This document shows positions 24,001-36,000 of a stretch of DNA of 64,000 nt, piece by piece. The notes beneath the pieces were generated by a model. The model worked only from the letters and a program-made list of their open reading frames with translations. It searched no databases and was not told the DNA's origin. Where the stretch lies: NCBI GenBank assembly GCA_019096065.1, contig JAGUCH010000003.1, positions 6,014,001 to 6,078,000 on the forward strand, in the 5' to 3' direction. Every line of letters begins with the position of its first letter. Within the stretch, counting starts at the first letter, position 1. The DNA is from Paracyclopina nana (lineage: Eukaryota; Arthropoda; Copepoda; Cyclopoida; Cyclopettidae). A program made the translations under genes and the position numbers.

Positions 24001-27000
24001 CAACTCTTTCTTATTGAATGGTCGCATCTCTTCCTCCGTTTTTGCAAGTTGGCCAGAACTTCGCTTGTTCCTGACCCGATCCAGGTAGAAATGGATGTGA
24101 CGCAATGCGTCAGCATCCAAGCCAAGTCCATGTCTCAGCATTCCTCTGACCGCGAGAGTGACGACCGAGGCCGCAGCGATGGCGTGATTGATCCACACAT
24201 ACATTTGCATTTGGGAGGACCATTTCTTGTATGAGACGCTGTAGTCATCGGCGTCCCTCTTGTATTGGAAGATCTTCCTTGGAGGTTCAACTTGAACCTT
24301 GGCTCCACCTCGGGAAGATGTCACCATGACCGGCACGGCCTCAGAGCCCAGTTTGTCAGCCATGAAGGTGACATTGGTCTTCATGGCCGCGGGAGAGACT
24401 CCTTCCTGTGGAAAGAGGGCAATGCCCACCAAATTGGCCTCGCACTTGGCACGAATTTCGATGCCAATATCAGCATATCGCTTCTCCTCGCCAATATTGA
24501 AGCCAGTGACCCGAATGGAAGGCGACTCCAGAAGATCAATGATCTTCTTCGGGATTTTGGCACCACCAAAATATTGTTGCGAAGTGCCGCCATAGTTGCA
24601 CTGAATGATGAGAAGCGTGCCAGTGAGGCTCCCCACTCCAAGCAGCGTGAAGCATCCTTCATTGGGCTTGCCATTGGTCGTCAACTTCTCCCTTTCCAGA
24701 GCTGGCACAGTCCAACTGTACATGTGACTAGTCATGGCCGTCCAGGCATCGATGTCGCTGAAGAAGGAGTACTTGTCCTCAAGCATTGCTTCCAAGGCGG
24801 GCCACTGGTCGTCTCTCTCAAGGACGAGGACATTCCTCTTGCCACCAGATCCATGGCAATCAAAGGGCCCGGCCTTCAGTTTGATGGCCTCAATGGCCTC
24901 ACGGAGGCTGAAGGTGGAGTAGCAATGCTCTCCTTTTTCACCCCGAACTTGTGCATCGTGAGGCCCTTCTGGCACACGATGGATGGCACAGTTGAGGGCG
25001 GGGCATTCTGCATTGCAGTGAGGATCTCGAAGCATTGCTTCCACTCGAGGGCATGTAGGCTGAGGATCTCCTCCAGTTGGTGGTGGAGGCCGCAATGCGG
25101 GAGCACCAATGGCAGTGGTGCGAAGCGCTGCGATGAGCAGATCTGGCTCATGAAAAGGGTCGGCCATAATAGCCACAGATGGATTCTGGCTGAAGTGGTG
25201 CCAATAAAGAGTGAGCCACTCAGGAACCTCCTCACCCGCCATAGAGGGTGCCAGAGACAAAACTTGCCTCAAACATTCGTCCTCATTGGGGGGAATGCTT
25301 CTGAACATGCCCAAAACGATGATCTTGGCAAACCTTTTCCTGGCTTCCCAGACAACCTTCGCGGCCTCGAGCTGAGCTCCATCCAGAGGGCCCCTCTTCA
25401 ACGGGTGCACGGGTGGGGTGGCAAAGATGCAGCTGAACTCGTACCTCTCATAGACCTTGGCAGCCTTTGGATGGCAGACTTCCATCACCACTTCAGGTGG
25501 AGTGCCGGCCACAAGTGCCGCAATGCGGGTGTGGTCAGTCCGGGCTGCATAGGCGGGGTCAGCGATCCTGGAGGCGTGGTCCCTTGGGTCTTCCGGGTCG
25601 GGTGGCCCATAAGACCAGGAATGGGCTAGAAAGGCCACACTGGGGTCGCAATAATGCTTCAACAGCTGATCCCCGGCGAGTTGTTCCATTTCATCCTCAA
25701 AGACAAAAGTGGTAGCCTTCATGGCCATCCCAAGGACTCGTAGATGGTCAGCGAGCATTGCTCTCCTCTCCTCGTGTTTTGAGGGTAGACCGAGTCCTGA
25801 AAACAAACGATGCAGATTATTTGGCCATACTTTTCCGGTTTCATCTTTAAAGATTGAAAAACCACGCTCCCAAGGGGAAAAAACCTCCCCAAAATCAACT
25901 TCCATCTCTTGATCGCCCGTTGAAGTTTCTTCCACCTCTTCGGGGATTTGTGGTCGACTGCCCAACCGAGAGAATACTGAGCTCCTGGCAACCTCTCTAT
26001 CTCTCCTTGCATCTTCACGTCGATCACGTCTTGGTAAACGGGGTATTTTGAAGGTGGAGAGGTTGGATCTTTCAAGCGGTGCTCTTCTTGAGGACGAAGA
26101 CCTGGAGGTAGATGGCGTGGGAGAGGATCTCGACCTTCTTCCATGACGCTCGCGATCACGTTGGTGATCGTCGCGCCGATGCGACGAGCTCCTGGAGGCG
26201 GGGGCGCTTTTGGTAGGAGAGTCAACTTTCTTCTGCTTCTCCCCCTCCTCCTCGTCCTCTTCAAGAAGCCCAAAATCGGCCTCACTGGCCTCCGCGTGAA
26301 GGTTGAGCTCGTCTCCACTTTCGGACCCTAGTATACTTGTTGATATACTACCTTCATGGACCACGCTCGATGGTGAGCCGACTGACATTTCAGATGGGGT
26401 GTAACCAGGAGAAGATTGTTGAGGCTGCGGCTGATCAGTTTCCATTTTTTCTTCTATTGTGGGCGGGGCAGTTGATGGGGAGGGAGTATGAGTAGCAATG
26501 CTAGACTCAATTTTACCTGTTGATCGGACAGCAATGCTGCCTCGGTGTTGACCGCAGAGATTGTCAAATTCTTCGATGACCGCTGCATTTTCTTTGCACT
26601 CGTTGACCTCAATCGACGGGCCTTGCACGGGAGGCTGGCCTTCAACCTCCAGAGGGGTGGGGGACAGTATGGTCCCCCCAATTGGGACACTATTTTCCAT
26701 AAGGAATTCACTTTTCCGACGGTGGCAATTTTATTTGCTTTTGTTGATGAACAATGCGTGGTGAGAAACGGAAGTCAATAAACTGGTTTCTCATTTTTGC
26801 AACGCAAGAAAACTTTCCGCGGAAACCTCGCGCAACATCGCAATGCGAAATCACGCAACATATAACAATAATTGAGCTGCTAATGAGAGCAGAGTCATGC
26901 GCAACTTATTTTATGAACGAGCAATGCATTTACATATTTTGACTAGAGTGTTGTGCGCAATGCGCACGATTTTTGTATTTTTGACGATTGGATTAAACAC

Positions 27001-30000
27001 TGCCTTTGGTGACAGTGCGATTGGAGAGTATGGGCGGCTGCACATCATAAGCGTCCTGTGTATTGTGAGAAGCCTGCATTGCAGCCATGTATCTCTCTAA
27101 ACTTTCGCAATCCTTTTCGTCAGCCAAATGTGCTAAGTCGGGTGAAATTGATTCACCTACCTTGTTGTAGACCATTAACTCATCTGATTCTCTGAACACG
27201 TTGAGGGGAATGAGAAATTGCGCAGATTTTTCGTAATAAACTGGCTCGACTTCTCCTGGCGGGACGATCTTGACAATGGCTCGTCTGCACTCTCCATCTT
27301 GATCGCGAATGGCCTTGTGTATAATCCCCAAAGGCCAGCAAAATCTCTTGTGGAATTGAGGCTTCTCCAACACGGCCACCACATCCCCCGTCTTCAAAGT
27401 TTTTCTATGGTGTTGCCAGATTGGCATCTTTTTCAATTGCTCCACCCATTCAGTGGTCCAAAAATCCCATAGAGACTGCAATGCAGCCTCAATTGTGCGA
27501 TACCTTGCCTCAAGGGTTTTGAGTTGCTCAGGGTCAATGACCGGAAGTACTTCCCCTGGTGGTCCGCGTGTCAGAAAATGATTAGGGGTGAGAAAATAAC
27601 CATCTAATTCTCCAATTGGCCTGCCATTGACGAAACCCTCAGATTTTATTACAATGTAGCGAAAGTCTTCAAGATCAGTGACACGTCCAGAGAATTCCCG
27701 GTAGAGGGCTCTCTTGAAGATCCTTATGGCTGATTCAGCCAAACCATTGAAGTTGGGCGAGAAAGGAGGTGAAAGCGTCCATTGGACTACCCCGATTCTC
27801 CCCCCATATTGTCTTAATCTTTCCCAATCGATCACTTGCAATTTTTCCAGCAGCTCTTGGTAGCGGGGATTGGTTCTGATGGCTTCTCTGCAGCCCAAGA
27901 AGTTGCTTCCATTGTCACTTCTCAAGGTGTGAGGACATCCTCTTCTGGCGACAAACATCTCCAAGGCTCGCATCAAATTTTCAGTGGTCATATCGTAAAG
28001 CTCTTCGCAGTGAATTGCTTTCGAGTGTAGACAAATGAAGACCACCACGTACATGTTGTACTGCGAACGGTTGAACTGGGTTGCGAATGGACCACACATA
28101 TCGAAGCTTGTAAATTTGAAGGGCAGAAATTCTGTCAAGGGCACCATGTGTGGGGGAAGTTGGCCCATATGAGGTGGCAATGCCACCAATTTGTGCCTCG
28201 CACATTTCGCACAGTTGTTCAGGATTTCAGTCATGATGCGCTTTGCGCCTGGAATACAATACTTCATTAGTGCTTCACTTACATAACGCAGCCTCCCCAA
28301 TCCGTGCCCGAGCTTCTTATGGTAGTCTTCCAGAATCAACCTTCTCCCAGCACCTGGTACGATCAATTGTCTTCTTCCTATCCACTGAACTGGCGAGACA
28401 TCGAGCCTTCCTTTGGTCCTCAGTTCTCCACCAGGGTAAAGTACAGGATCCATGGGGGCGAGCCTACTTCCTTTTGGCCAGATAGCTCTCTCAAGAAAGT
28501 GATCAATCTCCTTCGAGTATTCCTTTTGCTGCAGCCAGGTAGCAATGCTAGCCTCTGCAAGATTGAGCTCTTCGGGTGTGAGGTCTTCGCCCTTTTCGTC
28601 CACGGGCTCTCTGTAGATCACGAACAAACCAAATCTTCTGGCATAGCACAGTGCTCTGACTGCTCGAGTCCAGTTGCTAAAACGAGAGAGATCTACATGG
28701 CAATGCGCATTGCGCATGTTACCCCAGCTTGCTTTGATGGCTTCAGTGGGCTTCAGGTGTCTGGGAACCTCACACCCTCCCATTCTTTGAAATTGGTTGA
28801 CCAAGACAATCTTTTTTATGACTTTCTTTGCACGCTTTGCACTCAGACCAGTCTTTTCATACTTTTCCAATGCCGCTCTCTCATCATCAGTTACTTCGGG
28901 AGTCCACTTTGGAAAATGCTCGTCACTTGCCCTCAGAAACCTTGGTCCATGGATCCAGAGATCAGAATCTGCAAGATCAGCTACGCTGGTCCCTCTCGTG
29001 ATTAAATCGGCCGAATTGACTTTTCCAGGAACATGATGCCACTTATAATTGATGGTTTTTTCTACAATCAAGGTGACTCTCCTAGCTACATATTTTTTAT
29101 ACTTGCAGGCGGGCTTGGAGATCCATGTGAGAACGCATTGCGAGTCTGTCCATAGATGCACTTCATCAACCCTCTCCAGAGATCTGATCGCATCCACACA
29201 AAGATCAGAGCCCATAACACATCCATCAAGCTCAAGCTCTGGCATGGAGCGAGATTCAGTCAGATGAGTGATCTTAAGTCGCGATGCGAGCAAGGTGCAG
29301 TCATAGTTTCCTTCTTCATACTCCACACGAATATAAGCGCAAGCTCCCTTTGCCGCTTCGCTCGCATCAGAAAACACATGGAGGGAGATCCGCTTTGCGG
29401 GTTTGTGGCGCATTGCGCGAGGAATTCGAACTAATTCAATTTTTGAGATTTCCTCCACATAGTGGCCCCATTCTTTGGTTATTAAATCAATCTCCTCTGA
29501 ATCAACCATGTCAAATACGGTGTCCCAATCAACATCAAATACGGTACGAAGCGCCATTACTCTTTGTATGAGAAGTTTGCCCCGAAGAATGATTGGAGCC
29601 AGAAGCCCCAACGGGTCAAAGAGCCTTGGCACATATTGAGCCATGAGCCTCAGAGTCAGTGGCGCATTGCGCATGGTGTCATAACTCGGTGGCTGAAATA
29701 TGATCTGATCTCCTTGGCAGTCCACATACATGCCTAAAGCCTTAGTGACCTCAGCTTTCTCATCATTGACGGCAAATCCAGGAAGCTTGAGGGCATCATC
29801 AATCCCATCCAGAACTGAGGCAACATTGCTGCCCCATTTCCTGAATGGCATCCCACCTGACTCCCCTAAATCAAGAATCTGCTTCACAGTCTCTCGTCCT
29901 TCGGCCACGTCCTCCACTGAGGCAAAAACGTCATCAACGTAGAGGCTGTTATCGAGGACGCGATAGCCCAATGGGTGCGTATCCTGATATTTTGAAATGT

Positions 30001-33000
30001 GGTGCTTGACTGCGAAATTCGCCATGCAAGGGGCACTTGCAGTGCCAAACACCACTGATACAGCCTCATAGTGAACTCCCTGCCACACAAACCTATGAAA
30101 TTTTCTCGAGGCCGGATCCAAGGCAAAACGCAGAAACATTTTACTTATATCCGTGACAATTATGATGGGTTTTTCGCGAGCCCCGACGAGAATCTCGAAA
30201 ACGTCGCGTTGCAACTTCGGGCCGGGCAAAAGGGCATCATTTAAGCTTTTACCGTGATGTTTCCTTGATCCATCGAACACAACCCTGACGGGCATTGAAG
30301 GCTTGTCTTTTCTTTCCACCAGTAACCAGTCCAAATAATAACCATCATCGAGGTCTTCCGTTTCAGGGTCAAGGATCCTGACAAACCCTGAATCCAGCCA
30401 CTCCTTGAGCTCTTTGGTGGCTTTTTCATATGTGGGCATGTCAAACAATCTTAGCCTTCTTTCAACAGCGGCGGTGGCCTTCATGACCGCAAGGCGGTTA
30501 TTGAGAAAATAAGGCTCTCCTGGCCTCCACATTGGGCTCATCTGGTATTGTTTGCCATCAATTTGCGATATGGTGGTGGTAAGGATGTCGAGTGCGCGTT
30601 TGTCATTCACACTTAACATTGTGAGGGGCGGTGGTCCCAGCGGATCGTCGTATTCCCAAAGGGCCTTCAACAATTCATTCGGTGGCGGAATGTCCTTACC
30701 TTCACACAATTGGCACGGAGGGACAGGAGGTTCTTCTTCATCTCCAGTGGGTAAAGCAATGCTTCCCAACATGACACCATACTGAGAGGCCCCTTTTACT
30801 TGCTCAGGAGTATAATAGGTGACAACTCTTCCCAAGGCACAGTCGTAAATGTATGGCTCTCCATCCTTCTTGTGCACGATGTGTTCAGGCATGATCAAAT
30901 TATAGTAATCAATACCAATAAGGAGATCAGGATGAGGAGGGCTGGCATAGGTTGGCAGCTCCAGACTGGACAAAAACTCGAACTTTTTCTTGAGTCTGTC
31001 CAACGGTGGAACGTGCACAGTGGATGGCAGATTGTCAATGGTGTGAAGAGCCAAATCATGATGAGGTCCCCCCATGGGAGACTTTACCCTCAATGTTACA
31101 GCATTGCTGGTAACGGTGACAGTGGTAGCAATCATCTTAAGGATCTGATCATCCGATACACCGTCCAACTTGAGCTTGTCTGCCAGAGATTCAGAGACAA
31201 GTGACAGTTGAGCTCCCGTGTCCAAGAAGGCATTCACCCTGACATACTCGTCTGGATGCGAAGGGTTGGCAACTAACAGTGGTACGACGCAAAAACTCAA
31301 CAGCTCTCTAGAATTTCTAGCTGGCCTATTTGTTGCGTTGTTTAGAGCAATGCTCTGCTTTGAAGACTTGCCAGCTGTGTCCGAGATTTTTGAGCAGTTC
31401 GCGATTTTCAACGAGGTTGTGGAAACCTTGGCCTCAATGATGGCACTATCCTGTTGATCTATGTTACCCCCCCCACCATTTGTGTGATCCAAAACCAAGG
31501 ACGCGTCATTTTTTGGGTCAACAAATACATCCTCGAGAGTTGCATTGCAACTGTCATTAAGTTGTGAAAGGTTTTCGCTTTGATCAAATTCACTGGCAGA
31601 AACAGAAGTGAAGTGAAGATGAGCATTGCTCTTTCTTACCTCTTCTTTGATAGGGTCGACGTCTTCAGTGGGGTCATTTTTCTTGTTCAATTGTTGCAAA
31701 GCTTCCGCCAATTGTGCAACCAGGTTCTCATTCGAGTTCTTTTGCGGGTTGCCTTGGTTTTTTGGCCCTTCTGTGGTTTCATTTTTCTTGTCCTTGTGGT
31801 CCCAGGCTCCATGGAGTCTTGTGTGGTGACTGTCAGATTGGCATTTTTCACATTTCCAGCTCCTGATGCATTCTCTGGTGTTGTGGGCTCCTGCCATGCA
31901 GCGAAGACAAGCCTTGTATTTGAAACATTTGAGAGCCTGTCCTCTTGGTGGCAATGCCAAGATGTTGGGACAATTGAAAAACCGATGCTCAGTTGAGCTG
32001 CACTCAGGGCACTTTACATAGTATTTTTGGTCATTTTTTGTTACCGTTAGGATTGTGAAGCCTTGACCACTTTCATCGGGCATTAGTATTTCTTCGGTTT
32101 CATTGCAAGTTGACGCCGTACTGGAGGAAAATTGCATAATGTTGGACGAGGGACGAGCTTCTTCCTCTGGGTAGTACGCAGGCAAGTACTCCTCTTTTGT
32201 TAGGTCCTCTGAAGTTGCTTCGAAGTGGTGCAATGCACCGGGAACAGGTCTTGCAATTTTGGGCTTTGGTGTGGGATTGTTGATGGTGGCTTTAATGGAT
32301 TGAGACCTGAGACGATGCAATTTCTTGTTACACCACTTTTCGAACAAGGGACCATTCAGATAGGAATTGGAGTCGTCATTTCTTCCGTTGACAAACTGAT
32401 CAATGTCGTTTCTGGTTCCTAGTGTCATTGGAAGCGATCTGAAAATATAAGAGTCATGCAAATCCATAGAGGCGGCAATGCCGGGATAGCCCCAATGAGC
32501 TGTGACATGACGATAGATGTCGCCGACAGCCAATTTGGCTGTCATGACTGAGGATGCGTTTTCATGATCGAGTGGTGACATATTCATCAATTTACTGATC
32601 AAACAATCCATCTGCAGTTTGGGACATCCATAATCTGCTTGCAGAGCCTCCAAGCAATACAGATATCCAGCCTCGGTTTGAGGCTGCCTTGAGACGAAAT
32701 CTCCCGCTGGTCCGCCTTGAGTCAGCTCCATGAGTCTCGAGTATTTCTCGGGCCAGGGCATGGTGGGATCTTCATGTATGAACGAACGGAATTGATCTCT
32801 AAATGCGTAAAATTCAGAGATGTCATGACCAGTGAATTTGTACATGTTGACTGGAGGAAGTTTAGCCTTGTATCGATTTGGTTGTTGAGGTTGATAGCCA
32901 TATTGCCCATAATGCTGCATTGCAGCTTGAAGATGAGGCGCCTGATAATGGCCAAAACTCTGGTTACCAGCCTGCAATGCAGGCTGACCAATCGGAGGCG

Positions 33001-36000
33001 GGGCGGCAGCAAAGGGCGGGGCAAATGGATTTGTTCCAGTTGCATTTTGCGATTGTTGATTGTTCATGGGGTACCCATGTTGATTTAGCATGGGAGGCTG
33101 CAATGCAGACTGAAAGGGCACATGCGGAGGTTGAGCTACATTTTGCATGCTTGCATACTGTCCAGTGGGAACCAAGTTAGGTTGAAAGTAAGGAGGCTGC
33201 TGACCTCCAAGGTTATTGAAACCGGGAATCAAACTGGGTTGTTGGCTCACTGAATAACCTCCTGCTTCACGAGAACTCGACATAATTGGGTTTGGATGAG
33301 AGTACGCGGTTCCATGGCTTAGAATGGGAGCCGGAAAATTGTTACCTTGTGAAGGTGGCGCACTATAGTGAGGAAGAAACAGGGGGTTCATAGAGGCAGA
33401 AACAGCATTGCTGTAAATGGGCGCCTGGTTAAATCTTGGCGGAGGTTGGCAGGGAGGTTGTACCTGTGGCGGAGCAGCACTCATTGCAGGAGGGTGATTA
33501 CCACGAGTTGGTGGCGGGGCTGCAAAATGCGTTGGCCAAAAATGGGGCGTGCTTGTGGTAGTTGGTGGAGCTCCCCCTGGTAATCCAGGACGATAGCGCA
33601 ATGCGCTTGAAGCTTGACTGACCACGGCTTGCGACATTGTAGTGTTCTGTCTACTTGGCACATACACACTTCCACTCACAATACCTCTCACAGGTGGTGG
33701 CTGCATGGGTGGGGCCGAGCTTTGTGCCGTTGGATTGGGAGGGGCTGAATTAGATGGAGGTTGGCTAGCCATGTAAAGATCCTGTGGTTGTCGAGATGCC
33801 ACAGCTCCTGCGGGCAATTCTTTAGCCATTCCTCTGAGAGTTTCAATCATGCGGTCGCCCTGTACAAGTGCGCGTCGATCAGCGTCATCCAATTGACCTC
33901 CAGCAGCCTCAAAACGTTGCGCAGATTCTTGCGCAGACATCAAAGATTGTGCATAACTTCCGTAGTCAGCAAGAACGTCAACAGCGGGTGTCCCATATTC
34001 GATCTCATTTTGCATTGTGCTATGACACGCCCTGAAATGTGAGATTGCACCCCCAAAATCCCTCGCTGCCCGTATTAGAACTCCAGGGTCGGGAGGTTTA
34101 GTTTGCGAGGGTTGATTTGAGGCAACATTTCCGATGGGCATTTCGCGTCGCGAAGTGCCGTTCGCACTTTCCAGCATAGCTGAGTTGTGCGTTGAGGTGG
34201 AAATTCCTCGAGAGCCCGCTTGCTGGCTCTCATTTCCCACTCCAGCGGCAGCTTCTGGTTCAGCCGTGGGCTGACCTTGCTGAGACTGCCTCGGCTGCAT
34301 TGCAGCTTCCCGGGAAAAGGTGCCTGGCCTCACTTGCAGCTGCTTGTTGAGCCAATCGGCGGTGGCTGCATTGTTGACCTGCTGTGCATCGAGATAATAG
34401 TAGTTACCATCATTCATGATGACATGGCAGCCTCCCGTAGTTTCATCAACCTCCACTCTCGCTTCGTGTTGATCACGAGCTCCACTTCCCTCATCCGGTT
34501 GCATGGAATTGGATTCTTGATCGGTCTGTTGAGCTTCACGCTCCAATTGTTGATAGTAATCGGCAAGAGGATCCTCTTCTGCAGAATTGGGTGCATTTGA
34601 AGTGGGGCTCTTGTATGTTCTCAGGATCTCATTTGCGGCATGGAGCAGAGTTTGGCAGGCGCGATAGTTTTTGACATAAGCTTCCTTCAGAGTGGAAGAA
34701 GGTTCCAAATTCGCAATGCGAACTGCTTCTTCATAAAGCTTGTAAAGTCTATCATACTCTTTGACATAATACCTCAAGTGCTGTAGAGCTTCATTTGCAT
34801 CAGCCTTGGTGGTCTTTGTCTTCTCGTCAAGGAAAGCTGCTCGATGTTTCCTCACAAAGGGATTGGTGATCTGAAACAAATTCTGCAGAGATTCAGTGTG
34901 AGCAAAAGCCTCTACCTCTGCCCTCTTGGCATCTTGAATTTGTTTGGTCGTTTTCTTGGCAGCGTTGGGTCTTGATCGAGAGCCCCGTGGAGTGTATTCA
35001 AGATCAGAGGCTGCTTTTGACGTGGTGGATTTCTTGCCTGCCCCTGTGGCTTTTCTTTTGCCTCCAGCAGGAACATGAGAATCTCTCGGCTGCATTGCAG
35101 AAGCGGAGGCCGCCAATGACGACTGAGATCCCATTTCGTCTTGTGATGACATCGTTGGACCCATTGAAGGAGGTGGAATAGGGTTACCTGCTTGCATGCC
35201 TAGAACTCTTCCCGAAGTATTGCGACCTGGGACAGAACCTCCAGTGTTTTTTCCAGCAGTCATTCCAGGATTTGCAATGACAGTCGTAGAGGTGGTATTG
35301 GAAGGCGTGGTCTTCGATGAACCGGCAATGCCTGTAGTTCCCCGATGGGGAGTAGAGCTTGGGGGTAGTGCGCCTTGCGCAACAGGGGGCAACTGAGGAG
35401 CCTGAAAGCCTGAGGCAGAAGCTCCTGTGCCTCCAGGATTAACACCTGGAATGGGATGAGATCTTCTGCTTCCTACTGGCATGGGGGTATCAGGAAAGAC
35501 CGATTGATCCGGATTGTAACCTGCTCCTCCTGTATTAGGAGGTGTATGTTGAACAGGCATCTTCGTCTTCTTAGCCTTAAAGGGGAGTGGAGTGGACTCA
35601 AAAGATGGACTAGAACGTTGAGCTTGAGGAGACTGGATTAGGGAGACAATTTCTTCCACGTAGTCCGGATCAGAGACTTCAGCGGCCACGTCTTGAAACA
35701 GTGCAGCTCTCGCGTCAGAATCGGATTCTTTGGCGCTTTCTTGACGAAGATCCCTAAGGGCTTGATGATAAGGGGATATTTCTAGATTGATTTTACCCTG
35801 ATAATCATATGCCCTTGGTTGCGTCGGCTTTTCCTGGTGGGTTCAGTTGCAACTTTCTTCTTCCCTCCAGAGTTGGCCTTGCGATTACGTGGCATAGGAA
35901 GAGACTCTTTTTCTAGGGTGGATTCGAGGGCCCCACGTTGGGCGCCAAACTGATATGTTCTGCAACCCAACGAGGCTTGAACCGGTGTTAGATGACAATG

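Noticed and set aside
24265-25629. A 454-codon plus-strand frame opposite the second ORF of the BEL element
   Set aside because: It is antisense to a long real frame of matching codon periodicity and has no family signal; long GC-balanced ORFs often leave such shadows.
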